Below are positions 54,873-63,204 of a DNA stretch of 64,000 nt, one piece after another. The notes under the pieces were generated by a model. The model did not search any database. It worked only from the letters and a program-made list of their open reading frames with translations, and was not told the origin of the DNA. The position numbers and the translations under genes were made by a program. This DNA comes from G965207345 sp965207345 (GTDB lineage: Bacteria > Pseudomonadota > Gammaproteobacteria > PS1 > Pseudothioglobaceae), in the NCBI GenBank assembly GCA_965207345.1, contig OZ242280.1:1-64000 (forward strand), written 5' to 3'. How positions within the stretch are numbered: the first letter of the stretch is position 1; every line of letters starts with the position of its first letter.

Positions 54873-57800
54873 TCACAATTTTAAGTGGATAGGATGAGCA
54901 TATAATCTACCTTCATTCCAAAGTTTGATTGGATTTTCTAGCCTTTTAATCTGAGTATTGCTTTTTTGTCCAGCATTAAATACCCTGTAAATAATGTATT
55001 TATCGCCCTCACCTTTGTTAAATAATTTCCTTGCAAATTCCCATTGAGTTCCAGTAATTTCTATAAATGCCTCCTTTCCTTCCGTTGTGGTTTTAACTTC
55101 TATATACTCAATTTCTTTATCTTCACGTTTGATAACAAAATCACACCCCTTGCCAATCTCTTTTTTTATATTTAGCCAATAAATTTTTAACCCATTCTGT
55201 AAAACATGGAATCCGTAATCTGTTTCCGTAATCATTACTTCCTTTCCAAGTTGCTCTTTTAATGTTTCAAAAACATATTGCTCTCCCCATTTACCTATAC
55301 TCCTTTTATTTGATGATGATAGTTCTGGTTTAGGCTTAATGTCAGGCTTATTTATGTCAGTATCATTATTCCAATGATTAGTCAGTGCTCCAGTCTGGTT
55401 CTCAATATTGGGCGGTTTTAATACATCAGGAGTTAAATCTTCTACTTTATTAATATCTGCTTTATCGGCTTCAGTTTCTGGCTCCCAAAAAATTTCTTCA
55501 TCTTTATTTGCTTGTTTATCCAAGAAAGTCACTACCTTTTGGATATCCTCAAAAGAACGCCCTTTAAATATTTCAAGAATCTTTTGTTCTTTTTCAGGTA
55601 ACTGTTTCAAAATATTTGGCTTGAAGCTTAATTTTTCTTTTAATACACCAATATTTGAGCAATCAGTGTTATATTCATTAGATAATTCAGAAAAAGTAAT
55701 GTCAGAAGGGCATCTAAAATTATCTTGATTATCAAATAACCAACAGTTTTGTCGCAAAGTTTCTATAAAACATGTATCAAATACGCATGATTTGGACGCG
55801 TGGTAAAACCATTCATATTCACCTTCAAAGAATTTTCTTGCTCCATATTCATTTTTTCTCTCAATACTTTCAACTAGTAACTGCCAGAGTAATTTTGAAC
55901 GTTCTAAAGTAATGGGTTGTTCAAGAAAATGCTCCAATCCATCTAAGCGATAATTAGTAGTTTTTATTTCACGTGTCCTTCTTATTTTTCTTAGATTAAA
56001 TTTGAAAGCTTCAGATAAATCTGGAGTAAATACCCTTCTGGGCAAAATCGTAATACCCAACTTTTTTAAAAAGTCATCCAGCTCTTGATCCTTAAACTTC
56101 AAATGGAGCGCATCTGACACAAAAAATGCTGACTCATACCCTTTAAAATATAATTTGAGTTCTTTATTATTTGCATATACCCTGCCAGGTTTTAGAAAAT
56201 CATTTTGTTCTGTAACGAGATTAATTGTTTTGATAACATACAAATCTTGTAAATCTAACAAAAGTTCTTGTTGTTGTTTCTGCTCTCCCTTCTTAAAGGC
56301 TGACAAAAGTTTGTGAAAATCTTCAAAATACTCTTCGTTTTCAACATTTGGTTTATCAATCTTATATTTAGGAATGATAAACTCTCTGATTTCAGCAAAT
56401 AAATCTGGCTCTGATAACCCTAATGCTTTTAAAAACTCAGCTACTTCATTCTGGGTGAAGATAGTTTTTTTAACTGTGCAATATTCTGACTTAGTTTCTG
56501 AAGGTAAATAGACCAAAACTTTCCCATTGTTATCAAATGGTTCTTTGTGAGAGCCATCTTCTAAGCGAATAATAGGCTTGGTTCTTAGAATAGCTTTATT
56601 TGAACGAATCCCATCTTTCCATAATGCTCGTTGGTCATTTAAACGACCATAAAAACCAGCCATCCAGTTATCATCTTTAGTGGCAAAAAACTCAGTAGTA
56701 AACTTCTTAGCAAACTCTTCAAAGCTCACTTCTTGAATATCAAGAGTATGAACTAAATAATTTCTTAATTTTCCCTCACGATCATAAGTGATATTAGTAT
56801 CTAGCCATTCATCTTTTTCAAACAAAAACTTAATGTCATCTTTGGTAAAAATCTCTGCTAGCACTTGACCTCTGGCTAACAGTGCATTACTTACTGTTGT
56901 GAATTGACTATTATTTGTTGGTAGTAATTTCTCGTCTGAGGATAGCTTTGTTTTTACGTGCTCATAAATGATTGAATAGATTGGGCTTTCAGAACCAGGC
57001 TCTTTTAGAGGTAAAATATTTAAGAAATTTAAATCAAGATAACCTAATGTTTTCATTATGGAGATGCTATCAGCAACCAACCCACCTATCTTTTGGGTAA
57101 TAAGTTTATTTTGTTCGTCATTAAGCGGGATGTTTTCTCGATTAGGGATTGTTTTATATGGACCCTGAATAAGAAATTTAAGGGATGTGAGCTTTTCAGT
57201 GGGGAAGTAAACGATGAGTTTTGAGTTTTCAACTGGCACAATTATTTCTTTATTATCATTATCTTTATTAAGTTGAAAAGCAATTTCTACCTTTAATTGT
57301 TTACTATCTAATTCAAAAAGTTTCTCAAAAATAAAATAATATTGCCGTGTTTCTTCATCTTCCTTCCCTGCAATAATAGTGACTCGTTTGCTTGCTGGAA
57401 TTTTCTCAATTCCAGTGACAGATTTCCGGTAATATCCCCCCTTATTTGGGGATTTCCATTGAATTTTCTTTACATTTCTCAAAAAAAGTAATGTTTGTAA
57501 TTCAAGGCTCTCCAATTTTTTTTGGATTAAAGCAAAAATTTCTTCCTGAGAAAGAGGTTTGTGTTTAAACGGTAAAATAATTTGGGTGTTAGGAATATTG
57601 CTATCAATCTCAATGGGTGAAGGCACAATGAAATCTCTGATTTTAAAATGATATTGTCCAGAGTGAATTATCGGTGTTTCTGTAATTGTAAATACTGATT
57701 TAAACCCAATCCCAAATTTGCCAATAGCATTAATGTCATCTTCTTTAGTTGAGTTACCGATACCAGTAATTGCTTCAACATCTTCAAAGGCAAAATTTTT

Positions 57801-58013
57801 ACCATCATGAAATATCTCTAACCTATTTTGGTATAGTTCAAAGGTTATTCTATTTGCACCTGCATCTTCAGCATTTTGTAATATTTCAAAGACAAAATGA
57901 GAAGGGTCACTATAACCAGTTATAGGACGGTAGATACCAAAATTATTTTCTTTCAATGCCTCTACACAATTTTCCCGTTTGTTGATAAGTTTTTTAAACT
58001 CAAGTGTTTCCAT
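54873..58013 (-). CDS. Sacsin-like HATPase protein with C-terminal DUF3883, putative defence gene
   Basis: 1046 residues. The N-terminal GHKL/Hsp90-type ATPase: EILQNAEDAGANRI (43-56), LEIFHDGKNFAFEDVEAITGIGNS and GKFGIGFKSVFTI (98-110). A long middle region has no motif I know. The C-terminal DUF3883 (NOV_C) domain (about 900-1000) shows GKWGEQYVFETLKEQ, GCDFVIKRE and IEYIEVKTT, a PD-(D/E)xK-like nuclease arrangement (D...E-V-K). Such proteins occur in defence islands, singly or with helicases, so an anti-phage role is a reasonable inference. It interrupts the glycan locus and is flanked by 128-bp direct repeats, suggesting recent acquisition. Confidence 0.82.
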   Translation of the reverse strand: METLEFKKLINKRENCVEALKENNFGIYRPITGYSDPSHFVFEILQNAEDAGANRITFELYQNRLEIFHDGKNFAFEDVEAITGIGNSTKEDDINAIGKFGIGFKSVFTITETPIIHSGQYHFKIRDFIVPSPIEIDSNIPNTQIILPFKHKPLSQEEIFALIQKKLESLELQTLLFLRNVKKIQWKSPNKGGYYRKSVTGIEKIPASKRVTIIAGKEDEETRQYYFIFEKLFELDSKQLKVEIAFQLNKDNDNKEIIVPVENSKLIVYFPTEKLTSLKFLIQGPYKTIPNRENIPLNDEQNKLITQKIGGLVADSISIMKTLGYLDLNFLNILPLKEPGSESPIYSIIYEHVKTKLSSDEKLLPTNNSQFTTVSNALLARGQVLAEIFTKDDIKFLFEKDEWLDTNITYDREGKLRNYLVHTLDIQEVSFEEFAKKFTTEFFATKDDNWMAGFYGRLNDQRALWKDGIRSNKAILRTKPIIRLEDGSHKEPFDNNGKVLVYLPSETKSEYCTVKKTIFTQNEVAEFLKALGLSEPDLFAEIREFIIPKYKIDKPNVENEEYFEDFHKLLSAFKKGEQKQQQELLLDLQDLYVIKTINLVTEQNDFLKPGRVYANNKELKLYFKGYESAFFVSDALHLKFKDQELDDFLKKLGITILPRRVFTPDLSEAFKFNLRKIRRTREIKTTNYRLDGLEHFLEQPITLERSKLLWQLLVESIERKNEYGARKFFEGEYEWFYHASKSCVFDTCFIETLRQNCWLFDNQDNFRCPSDITFSELSNEYNTDCSNIGVLKEKLSFKPNILKQLPEKEQKILEIFKGRSFEDIQKVVTFLDKQANKDEEIFWEPETEADKADINKVEDLTPDVLKPPNIENQTGALTNHWNNDTDINKPDIKPKPELSSSNKRSIGKWGEQYVFETLKEQLGKEVMITETDYGFHVLQNGLKIYWLNIKKEIGKGCDFVIKREDKEIEYIEVKTTTEGKEAFIEITGTQWEFARKLFNKGEGDKYIIYRVFNAGQKSNTQIKRLENPIKLWNEGRLYAHPIHLKL

Positions 58014-58207
58014 TAAATAAATATCTTGGTGTTTTTATGTGAAAAAATTGGCACTGGTTATGTAAAATTAAGTAATTTTTATCCAGCTATTGCTTAAAGC
58101 CAAACAGTGCAGCTTGCCTCCTCCGCTTGGTTTTTTTGTGTGTGTTTTGTTAGGTAATTGGTTTGTAACACAAATAACCGCATCATCCAATAGTTTACCT
58201 AAAACTT
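58014..58207. other. Intergenic with a possible attC-like element
   Basis: On the minus strand, 58155-58085 begins with ACCTAAC (RYYYAAC form) and ends near GGCTTTAAGCAATAGCT, the general look of an integron attC; the inner pairing is weak. No gene is seen. Confidence 0.25.
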
Positions 58208-58335
58208 GTTGATAAATACTTAAATACATTCACTGTTAATCTAAGTGCTAACAAAATATGGCTTTATTGCTTAATGAAAATAATTATTCTAAAATAAAAC
58301 CCCGTTATTTTACTAGATAAAAAAGTGCTGTAAAT
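58208..58335. repeat. 128-bp direct repeat, right copy
   Basis: Second copy of 54639-54766 with one mismatch. It ends 40 bp before the proposed yrbL start. Confidence 0.9.
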
Positions 58336-58375
58336 GTGGTTTAAAATTTTAGTATATTATAATAGGGAGTAAGTT

Positions 58376-58975
58376 ATTTTAAGGTTATATGCATCGCTTT
58401 TAGTGGGTAAAGGAGAAGGTAGAGAGTGTTATATTCATCCGCATGATGATAAACTTTGTATCAAAATTTTTAATGACAAAGAAACCCATAATGAGCAAAT
58501 GTATTATAAACACCTTAAAAATCGTGGTGTTTCTCAAGCAATGTTAGCTAAATCCTATGGCAGTGTAAAAACCAATTTTGGTTTGGGTGGCGTTTTTGAT
58601 TTAATTCGCGATTATAATGGCAGTATTTCAAAAAGTCTTAGTTATTATATTTCATCCGAGCAAAAAATCACTTCACATTTTGCCTCACTATTAAAGGCGC
58701 TCCTTGAGCTTAAAAGATATTTACTCAAAGAAAGAATTATTGTGCGAGATTTAAAGGCAGATAATGTTGTTTATAAAAAAAATACTTATTCAACTGGACA
58801 ATTGATGCTAATTGATGGGATAGGTAACGCTGATTTTATTCCTATTGCAAATTATTTACATTTTTTAGCCAAAAAGAAAATCCTTAGAAAATGGCAAAAA
58901 TTTTCTACTCGTTTGTTAGCAAACTATCCTGATAATAAAATCTTGCAACAAACCCTAATAGATATTAAATACTAG
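58376..58975 (+). CDS. yrbL: YrbL-like kinase-fold protein, probable ATT start
   Basis: About 199 residues resembling the PhoP-network protein YrbL: GKGEGRECYIHPHDDKLCIKIF, then ELKRYLLKERIIVRDLKADNVVY (kinase catalytic-loop position) and LIDGIGNADFIPIA. The first in-frame GTG (58403) would cut off the conserved start. Reading from ATT at 58376 gives (M)LRLYASLLVGKG, which matches the spacing of E. coli YrbL (MIRLSEQSPLGTG, from memory) residue for residue. AGGGAG at 58364-58369 lies six bases before that ATT, and a TAA directly upstream excludes a longer frame. The context (heptosyltransferase next door, convergent with 11 bp overlap) suggests an LPS-related kinase. Function in general is unproven. 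Confidence 0.82.
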   Translation: MLRLYASLLVGKGEGRECYIHPHDDKLCIKIFNDKETHNEQMYYKHLKNRGVSQAMLAKSYGSVKTNFGLGGVFDLIRDYNGSISKSLSYYISSEQKITSHFASLLKALLELKRYLLKERIIVRDLKADNVVYKKNTYSTGQLMLIDGIGNADFIPIANYLHFLAKKKILRKWQKFSTRLLANYPDNKILQQTLIDIKY

Positions 58976-60110
58976 CATTTAACATCGCTTGAATATGGCT
59001 TTTAATCATCTTAAAATCAAGTGACATCAAACAATCACTAATTTGACTATTATCACAGCCTGCTTTGCCACATGGCTGACAGCCTCTACTCTCAGAAAAT
59101 ACTTGGTGTCTACCCATTCTTTGCATGCCTTTTTTCCCTCTATAGCCTGAGCGTGAAACTTCATTATCCCAAGGTCCCCATTGCCTTGCACCACTAGGGC
59201 CAAAAAATGCAAATGTTGGTGTATTATTTGCAGCGCTAATATGCATAATTGCGCTATCCACACCGATAAAAAACCTAGATTTTTGGTTGAGTATTCCTAC
59301 TTGTTTTAAGCTAAGTTTGCCTGCTAGATTGATTGGTTTTTGTGAACATAAAGCAATAATATTTTTTATTTTATTCACCTCTTTTTCATCATCCGCTGCG
59401 GTTAAGACGATTTTATATTTTAGATTTTTCTGGCAATAATCAATAATTTGTGCTACTGTTTTATCAGCGATACATTTAAATAACCAACGTGACATAGCGT
59501 GCAAGTGAATAAATTTTTTTAACTGATGTTTTGCTAATAATGTATTGATTATTTTTATGTCTTCACTCCCATAATAAAGGCTAACTTTTTTACTAATGAT
59601 TTTTTTGTTTAGTATTGGGATAAATTGCAAGTCTTTCTCAACTGTGTGTTGTGCTTTTATTTCGCCAAAATGCTGAAAAACTGCTAGCCAAGAAAATAAT
59701 CCTTTCTTAGGTTTAAAGCCTAATTTAATAGTTGCACCACTTAAAAATGTTAAATATGCACCGCGGTCACCCTCAGTAAGGCTAATGACTAAATCATAAT
59801 GCGCACGGCGAATTTTAAAAATAAAACTAAGTTCTGAAGCGAGTCTAGCAAAAAAATTCTGATTTTTAATTTTTGCTCTGTCATAAGTGATAATATGATT
59901 GACGAAAGGATTAAGGGTCATCATTTCAGCGCAGTCTTTATTGAGTGCATAATCAATGCGTGCACCTAGATAATGATGGGCTAAATTTTCAATCAGCGGT
60001 GTTGAGAGTAAAACATCGCCGATGTGGCGAAATTTTATAACAAGAATTTTTTTAATAATTTTTGGCTTTCTTAATGTCCACCCTTTAGATTTTGCCATAT
60101 TTAAAATCAA
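58965..60110 (-). CDS. Family 9 glycosyltransferase, WaaQ (heptosyltransferase III)-like
   Basis: 381 residues. KILVIKFRHIGDVLLSTPLIENLAHHY opens the GT9 fold; DLVISLTEGDRGAYLTFLSGA, FIGVDSAIMHISAANNTPTFAFFGPSGARQWGPW and the C-terminal RGCQPCGKAGCDNS are all typical of WaaQ-type LPS heptosyltransferases. Start could be residue 1 (60110) or Met5 (60098). The epimerase gene ends 4 bp upstream, so the two are one operon. Confidence 0.87.
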   Translation of the reverse strand: MILNMAKSKGWTLRKPKIIKKILVIKFRHIGDVLLSTPLIENLAHHYLGARIDYALNKDCAEMMTLNPFVNHIITYDRAKIKNQNFFARLASELSFIFKIRRAHYDLVISLTEGDRGAYLTFLSGATIKLGFKPKKGLFSWLAVFQHFGEIKAQHTVEKDLQFIPILNKKIISKKVSLYYGSEDIKIINTLLAKHQLKKFIHLHAMSRWLFKCIADKTVAQIIDYCQKNLKYKIVLTAADDEKEVNKIKNIIALCSQKPINLAGKLSLKQVGILNQKSRFFIGVDSAIMHISAANNTPTFAFFGPSGARQWGPWDNEVSRSGYRGKKGMQRMGRHQVFSESRGCQPCGKAGCDNSQISDCLMSLDFKMIKSHIQAMLNASI

Positions 60111-60113
60111 AGT

Positions 60114-61118
60114 TTATTGATAGTATGTTTGATACCAGTTAGCAAAATTTTCAACACCCACTTGAATTGAAGTATCTGGTTTGTAGTTAAAATCTCGCTC
60201 AAGCATTTCCACGCTAGCATAAGTATTGACTATATCACCTGCCTGCATTGGTAAATATTCTTTTTGTGCACGAATCCCAAGTGCTTTTTCTAGGGCACTA
60301 ATATAATCATCAAGTTTTATTTGTCTTCGGTTACCAATATTATAGATACGATAAGGCGCACAACTTGAAGCAGCATCTGGCTGGTAACTATTCCAATTTA
60401 AGTTGGGCACTGCAGGTTTATCAATAACGCACATAATGCCTTTAATAATATCATCAATATAGGTAAAATCTCGGCAGTGCTTACCATAATTAAACAGTTG
60501 CACAGGTTCACCTTTTAACATAGCTTGCGCAAATTTTTGTAGCGCCATATCAGGACGATCCCAGGGACCATAAACAGTAAAAAAACGTAGTCCTGTTGTT
60601 GCAAAATTGTATAAATGTGCATAACTATGCGCCATCAATTCATTTGCTTTTTTCGTCGCACCATATAAACTAACGGGATGATTAGCGCTGTCATTTTCAG
60701 AAAAAGGTATTTTACTATTTGCACCATAAACCGAGCTAGAAGAAGCATAAATTAAGTGCGCTACTTTCGTTTGCCGACAACCCTCTAAAATATTACTAAA
60801 GCCGACTAAGTTGCTATCAATATATGCCGCAGGATTTTTGAGCGAATAACGTATACCCACTGCAGCTGCTAGATTAATAACACACTCAAACTGCTGCGTT
60901 TTGAATAATTTACTAATATTTTCCCTATCTTTAATATCCATACGAACATGTTTGTAATTTGCATAATTCTTATGGCGCTCTAAACGTGCTGCCTTAAGTG
61001 CTGGATCATAATAATTATTATGATTATCAATACCTAGTATTTCATCGCCACGCTCGAGCAATTTTAAAGACAGTGTTGAACCAATAAAACCTGCTGCCCC
61101 TGTTATTAAAACTTTCAT
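60114..61118 (-). CDS. NAD-dependent nucleotide-sugar epimerase (UDP-glucuronate 4-epimerase-like)
   Basis: 334-residue extended short-chain dehydrogenase. GAAGFIGSTLSLKLLERG is the NAD site, GIDNHNNYYDPALK the substrate loop typical of CapI/WbnF-type UDP-GlcA 4-epimerases, SSSSVYG and YGATKKANE give the catalytic Ser-Tyr-Lys, and RFFTVYGPWDRPDMA is a family segment. It makes UDP-galacturonate or a related sugar for the surface glycan. First gene of its small operon. Confidence 0.9.
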   Translation of the reverse strand: MKVLITGAAGFIGSTLSLKLLERGDEILGIDNHNNYYDPALKAARLERHKNYANYKHVRMDIKDRENISKLFKTQQFECVINLAAAVGIRYSLKNPAAYIDSNLVGFSNILEGCRQTKVAHLIYASSSSVYGANSKIPFSENDSANHPVSLYGATKKANELMAHSYAHLYNFATTGLRFFTVYGPWDRPDMALQKFAQAMLKGEPVQLFNYGKHCRDFTYIDDIIKGIMCVIDKPAVPNLNWNSYQPDAASSCAPYRIYNIGNRRQIKLDDYISALEKALGIRAQKEYLPMQAGDIVNTYASVEMLERDFNYKPDTSIQVGVENFANWYQTYYQ

Positions 61119-61525
61119 TATTTTTACAATTTAAGAGATTATGTATTTAATGCCACAAAAACATAAAAATTACTTAATAAACTGTGGCATATAGTATAAA
61201 ACTATACTTATAATTATCTTAGTAAGATTTTAAATGAAACAAGTAGCAAAAACAATAAATACATTTCCAGGATTCAAGGGATTTGGAGTTTTTTATCTCT
61301 CCTGTTTTGTCCGCTCGGACACGATGAACCGAATCAGTGCGCGGGTTGTCCTTTGTTCGCTTGTTCATGTAAATATTGAATAATAAACACTGGGATGATA
61401 TTTTAATATATTTATTATACTTCTAAGTCCCACATTAGTACAAACTGAGCATTGTAATCTAAAGGTATTAGGACTTTTTCTGACTTTTTCTTATGCTATA
61501 GCTTTATTGTTTTTTACAGATTGAT
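61119..61525. other. Intergenic region with one doubtful small ORF
   Basis: About 400 bp without a recognised gene. The minus strand holds a 49-codon frame at 61219-61368 (MNKRTKDNPRTDSVHRVRAD...) in a locally G/C-richer patch that also contains a perfect GTCCG-CT-CGGAC hairpin near 61309-61320. I cannot assign it. It might be the end of an older cassette or insertion. Confidence 0.3.
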
Positions 61526-61584
61526 AGTTAACGCTGAACTAAGCGAATGGGCAAGTTGTCCGTTAGCTAGATATTCTTGTTAGA
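61526..61584 (-). repeat. attC-like element behind phzF-like gene
   Basis: Directly after the stop codon the minus strand reads TCTAACAAG (RYYYAAC core: ATCTAAC) and ends CGCTTAGTTCAGCGTTAACT. An outer pairing AGCTAACG/CGTTAACT (7 of 8) encloses CGGACAACTTGC. The same CGGACAAYTTGC box occurs in the element at 63147-63200. This layout is that of integron attC sites. Confidence 0.5.
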
Positions 61585-62364
61585 TTATATTTTAATTTTT
61601 CCCACCATAAATAGCGATGCCACCCCTGATATAGTAACTCTATCACCAGATATTGCACATTTAACCTCACCACCTCGCTCTGATACTTGTTTTGCCTTAA
61701 GGTAAGATTTATCCAGCTTACTTGACCAGTATGGAATTAATTGTGTGAAAGCAGAGCCCGTAACTGGATCTTCGTTAATTCCATACTTAGGAGCAAAAAA
61801 CCTGTTAATAAAATCATACTTTTTAGACTGGGCTGTTATAGCTACCCCTCTGAGGTCTAATTTAATCAGTAATGATAGATTTGGTTTTGCCTTTGTAATA
61901 AATTCTTCATCATTAAAAACTACTATGTAATCCTCTGCTTTCAGACACTCTGTTGGCTTTTCATCAAAGGCATCACATATTATCTCGGGTGTATCACATA
62001 TAATTGGAGTTTGAGTTGGAAAATCCATGACTAGCCATTCATTATCTTTTGTTACCGTTAAAATGCCACTTTTCGATTCAAACTGAATTAGTGGATTTGG
62101 ATAATTTAATATATTAAAGATCACATATGCACTTGCTAAAGTAGCATGGCCACATAAATTGACTTCATGGGTAGGAGTAAACCAGCGAATGTGATAGCCG
62201 TCCTCTGTTTTTACAAAAAAGGCTGTTTCAGATAAATTATTTTCACTAGCAATTAATTGCATTAAATCATCGGACAGCCATTTATCAAGCGGACATATTG
62301 TAGCAGGGTTGCCTTCAAATACTTTCTTTGCAAATGCATCTACTTGATATTGTACTAGTTCCAT
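61585..62364 (-). CDS. PhzF-family isomerase
   Basis: 259 residues of the diaminopimelate-epimerase-like PhzF fold: VDAFAKKVFEGNPATICPLDKWL, catalytic Glu in NLSETAFF, WFTPTHEVNLCGHATLASAYVIF and EDPVTGSAFTQLIPYWS. Members isomerise diverse small substrates; the native one is unknown. The gene is short of promoter space (start 18-24 bp after the upstream attC-like end) and is followed at once by another attC-like element, as a gene cassette would be. Confidence 0.88.
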   Translation of the reverse strand: MELVQYQVDAFAKKVFEGNPATICPLDKWLSDDLMQLIASENNLSETAFFVKTEDGYHIRWFTPTHEVNLCGHATLASAYVIFNILNYPNPLIQFESKSGILTVTKDNEWLVMDFPTQTPIICDTPEIICDAFDEKPTECLKAEDYIVVFNDEEFITKAKPNLSLLIKLDLRGVAITAQSKKYDFINRFFAPKYGINEDPVTGSAFTQLIPYWSSKLDKSYLKAKQVSERGGEVKCAISGDRVTISGVASLFMVGKIKI

Positions 62365-62381
62365 AATGTAATCTCTTTTTT

Positions 62382-62464
62382 ATTTAACGCCTCACATTAC
62401 CTGACGCGTAAGCGGAGGGCTTAGCCTGGAGCGAACTTGAACTATTTGTCGCATACGTGGCTAG
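62382..62464 (-). repeat. attC-like element upstream of phzF-like gene
   Basis: On the minus strand the element runs from CTAGCCACG to GTGAGGCGTTAAAT. The right end is a fitting R' core (GTTAAAT, form GTTRRRY). The centre holds GGCTAAGCC, and ATGCGACAAAT echoes ATGCGGACAAT of the 63147-63200 element. Arm pairing (GCCAC with GTGAGGC) is imperfect. Confidence 0.45.
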
Positions 62465-62472
62465 TTTATTGA

Positions 62473-62698
62473 TTACATATATTTTTTTGGTTGATAAATA
62501 TCCTGTACAGGAATGTGACCATTACAGCGAATATGCCTTTCTGAGGTGATTTCGATACAATGCTTACCAGTGTACGCAATCATAAATTACATTTGCATAA
62601 GGTCTACCGTGCCATACGCGAGCTTTAATAGGACAGCCATCAACATGAAGAGCAAGACCACGCCAAATAGTTTCCATGAAGCGTGTTTGCGATAACAT
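62473..62698 (-). pseudogene. Broken small gene (two overlapping frames)
   Basis: Two short frames overlap by 20 bases: 62698-62564 (44 codons, containing RFMETIWRGLALHVDGCP and KARVWHGRPYANVIYDC) and 62583-62473 (36 codons, MIAYTGKHCIEITSERHIRC...). Joined by a one-base shift near 62570 they give one plausible protein of about 75 residues. I do not know the family. It lies between attC-like elements and looks like a decayed cassette gene; two genuine small proteins are the alternative. Confidence 0.4.
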
Positions 62699-62707
62699 GT
62701 GACCAAA

Positions 62708-62739
62708 CTCAGCGACGGCGGAACACACGTCCGCTAGAG
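62708..62739 (-). repeat. Imperfect inverted repeat, possible degenerate attC
   Basis: CTC-T-AGCG-G-AC pairs with GT-CGCT-GAG, leaving extra bases on one side only, around GTGTGTTCCGCC. It sits 15 bases behind the stop of the small secreted-protein gene, the place expected for an attC, but core sequences are weak. Confidence 0.3.
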
Positions 62740-62754
62740 TGATTTATTAGGGTT

Positions 62755-63114
62755 TTACTTGGCATCAATCTCTCGGCATTGACGTATAAATAGTTTATTA
62801 AATGCATCATCAATTATGTAATAGTAAGCATTTCGTGGTGATGTGCGAACACTCTCTGGAATGTTTGCTGCTGGAATTGCGGATGATATACCTATAACAG
62901 AACCCTTTGGTCTCCATGTTACACCGATGATTTTACCTAACTTTATACCACGCATAAGTGGTGGATTAGTTGAGTTGTTGTGTGCGTTTTTACCAACACC
63001 TTTGCAATATGGAACTTCAGGTGAAGGGCATATATTACTCCAATTTGGTTGGGCTACTATGCTTGAAAATGGTTGAAGTAAAAACGCTAAGAAAAGTGCA
63101 ATAATTAATTTCAT
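62755..63114 (-). CDS. Small secreted protein of unknown function
   Basis: 119 residues with a signal peptide (MKLIIALFLAFLLQPFSSIVAQ) and a mature part with three cysteines (ICPSPEVPYCKGVG and RQCREID). I do not recognise it. GGAG lies 9 bases before the ATG, and the upstream attC-like end is about 30 bp away, leaving little room for its own promoter. It is the second gene of the presumed cassette row. Confidence 0.65.
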   Translation of the reverse strand: MKLIIALFLAFLLQPFSSIVAQPNWSNICPSPEVPYCKGVGKNAHNNSTNPPLMRGIKLGKIIGVTWRPKGSVIGISSAIPAANIPESVRTSPRNAYYYIIDDAFNKLFIRQCREIDAK

Positions 63115-63146
63115 AATAATATCTCCTTTTTATAATTCTAGTGGCT

Positions 63147-63200
63147 CGCATAACCGGAAATTTGCGAAGAGTAGCATAGCAAATTGTCCGCATTTATGCG
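63147..63200 (-). repeat. attC-like element, best example
   Basis: A 54-base fold on the minus strand: outer arms CGCATAA/TTATGCG pair perfectly; inner arms GCGGA-C-AATTTGC and GCAAATT-TCCGG pair with one bulged C; 13-base loop TATGCTACTCTTC. The end core is G-TTATGC. Bulged single bases and an unpaired spacer between two stems are the features integron integrases read. It starts 4 bases after the stop of the upstream gene and ends 32 bases before the next start. Confidence 0.6.
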
Positions 63201-63204
63201 TTTA

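Noticed and set aside
61309..61320. GTCCG-CT-CGGAC hairpin as a terminator
   Set aside because: No T-tract follows and the loop of two bases is too small for a stable RNA hairpin.
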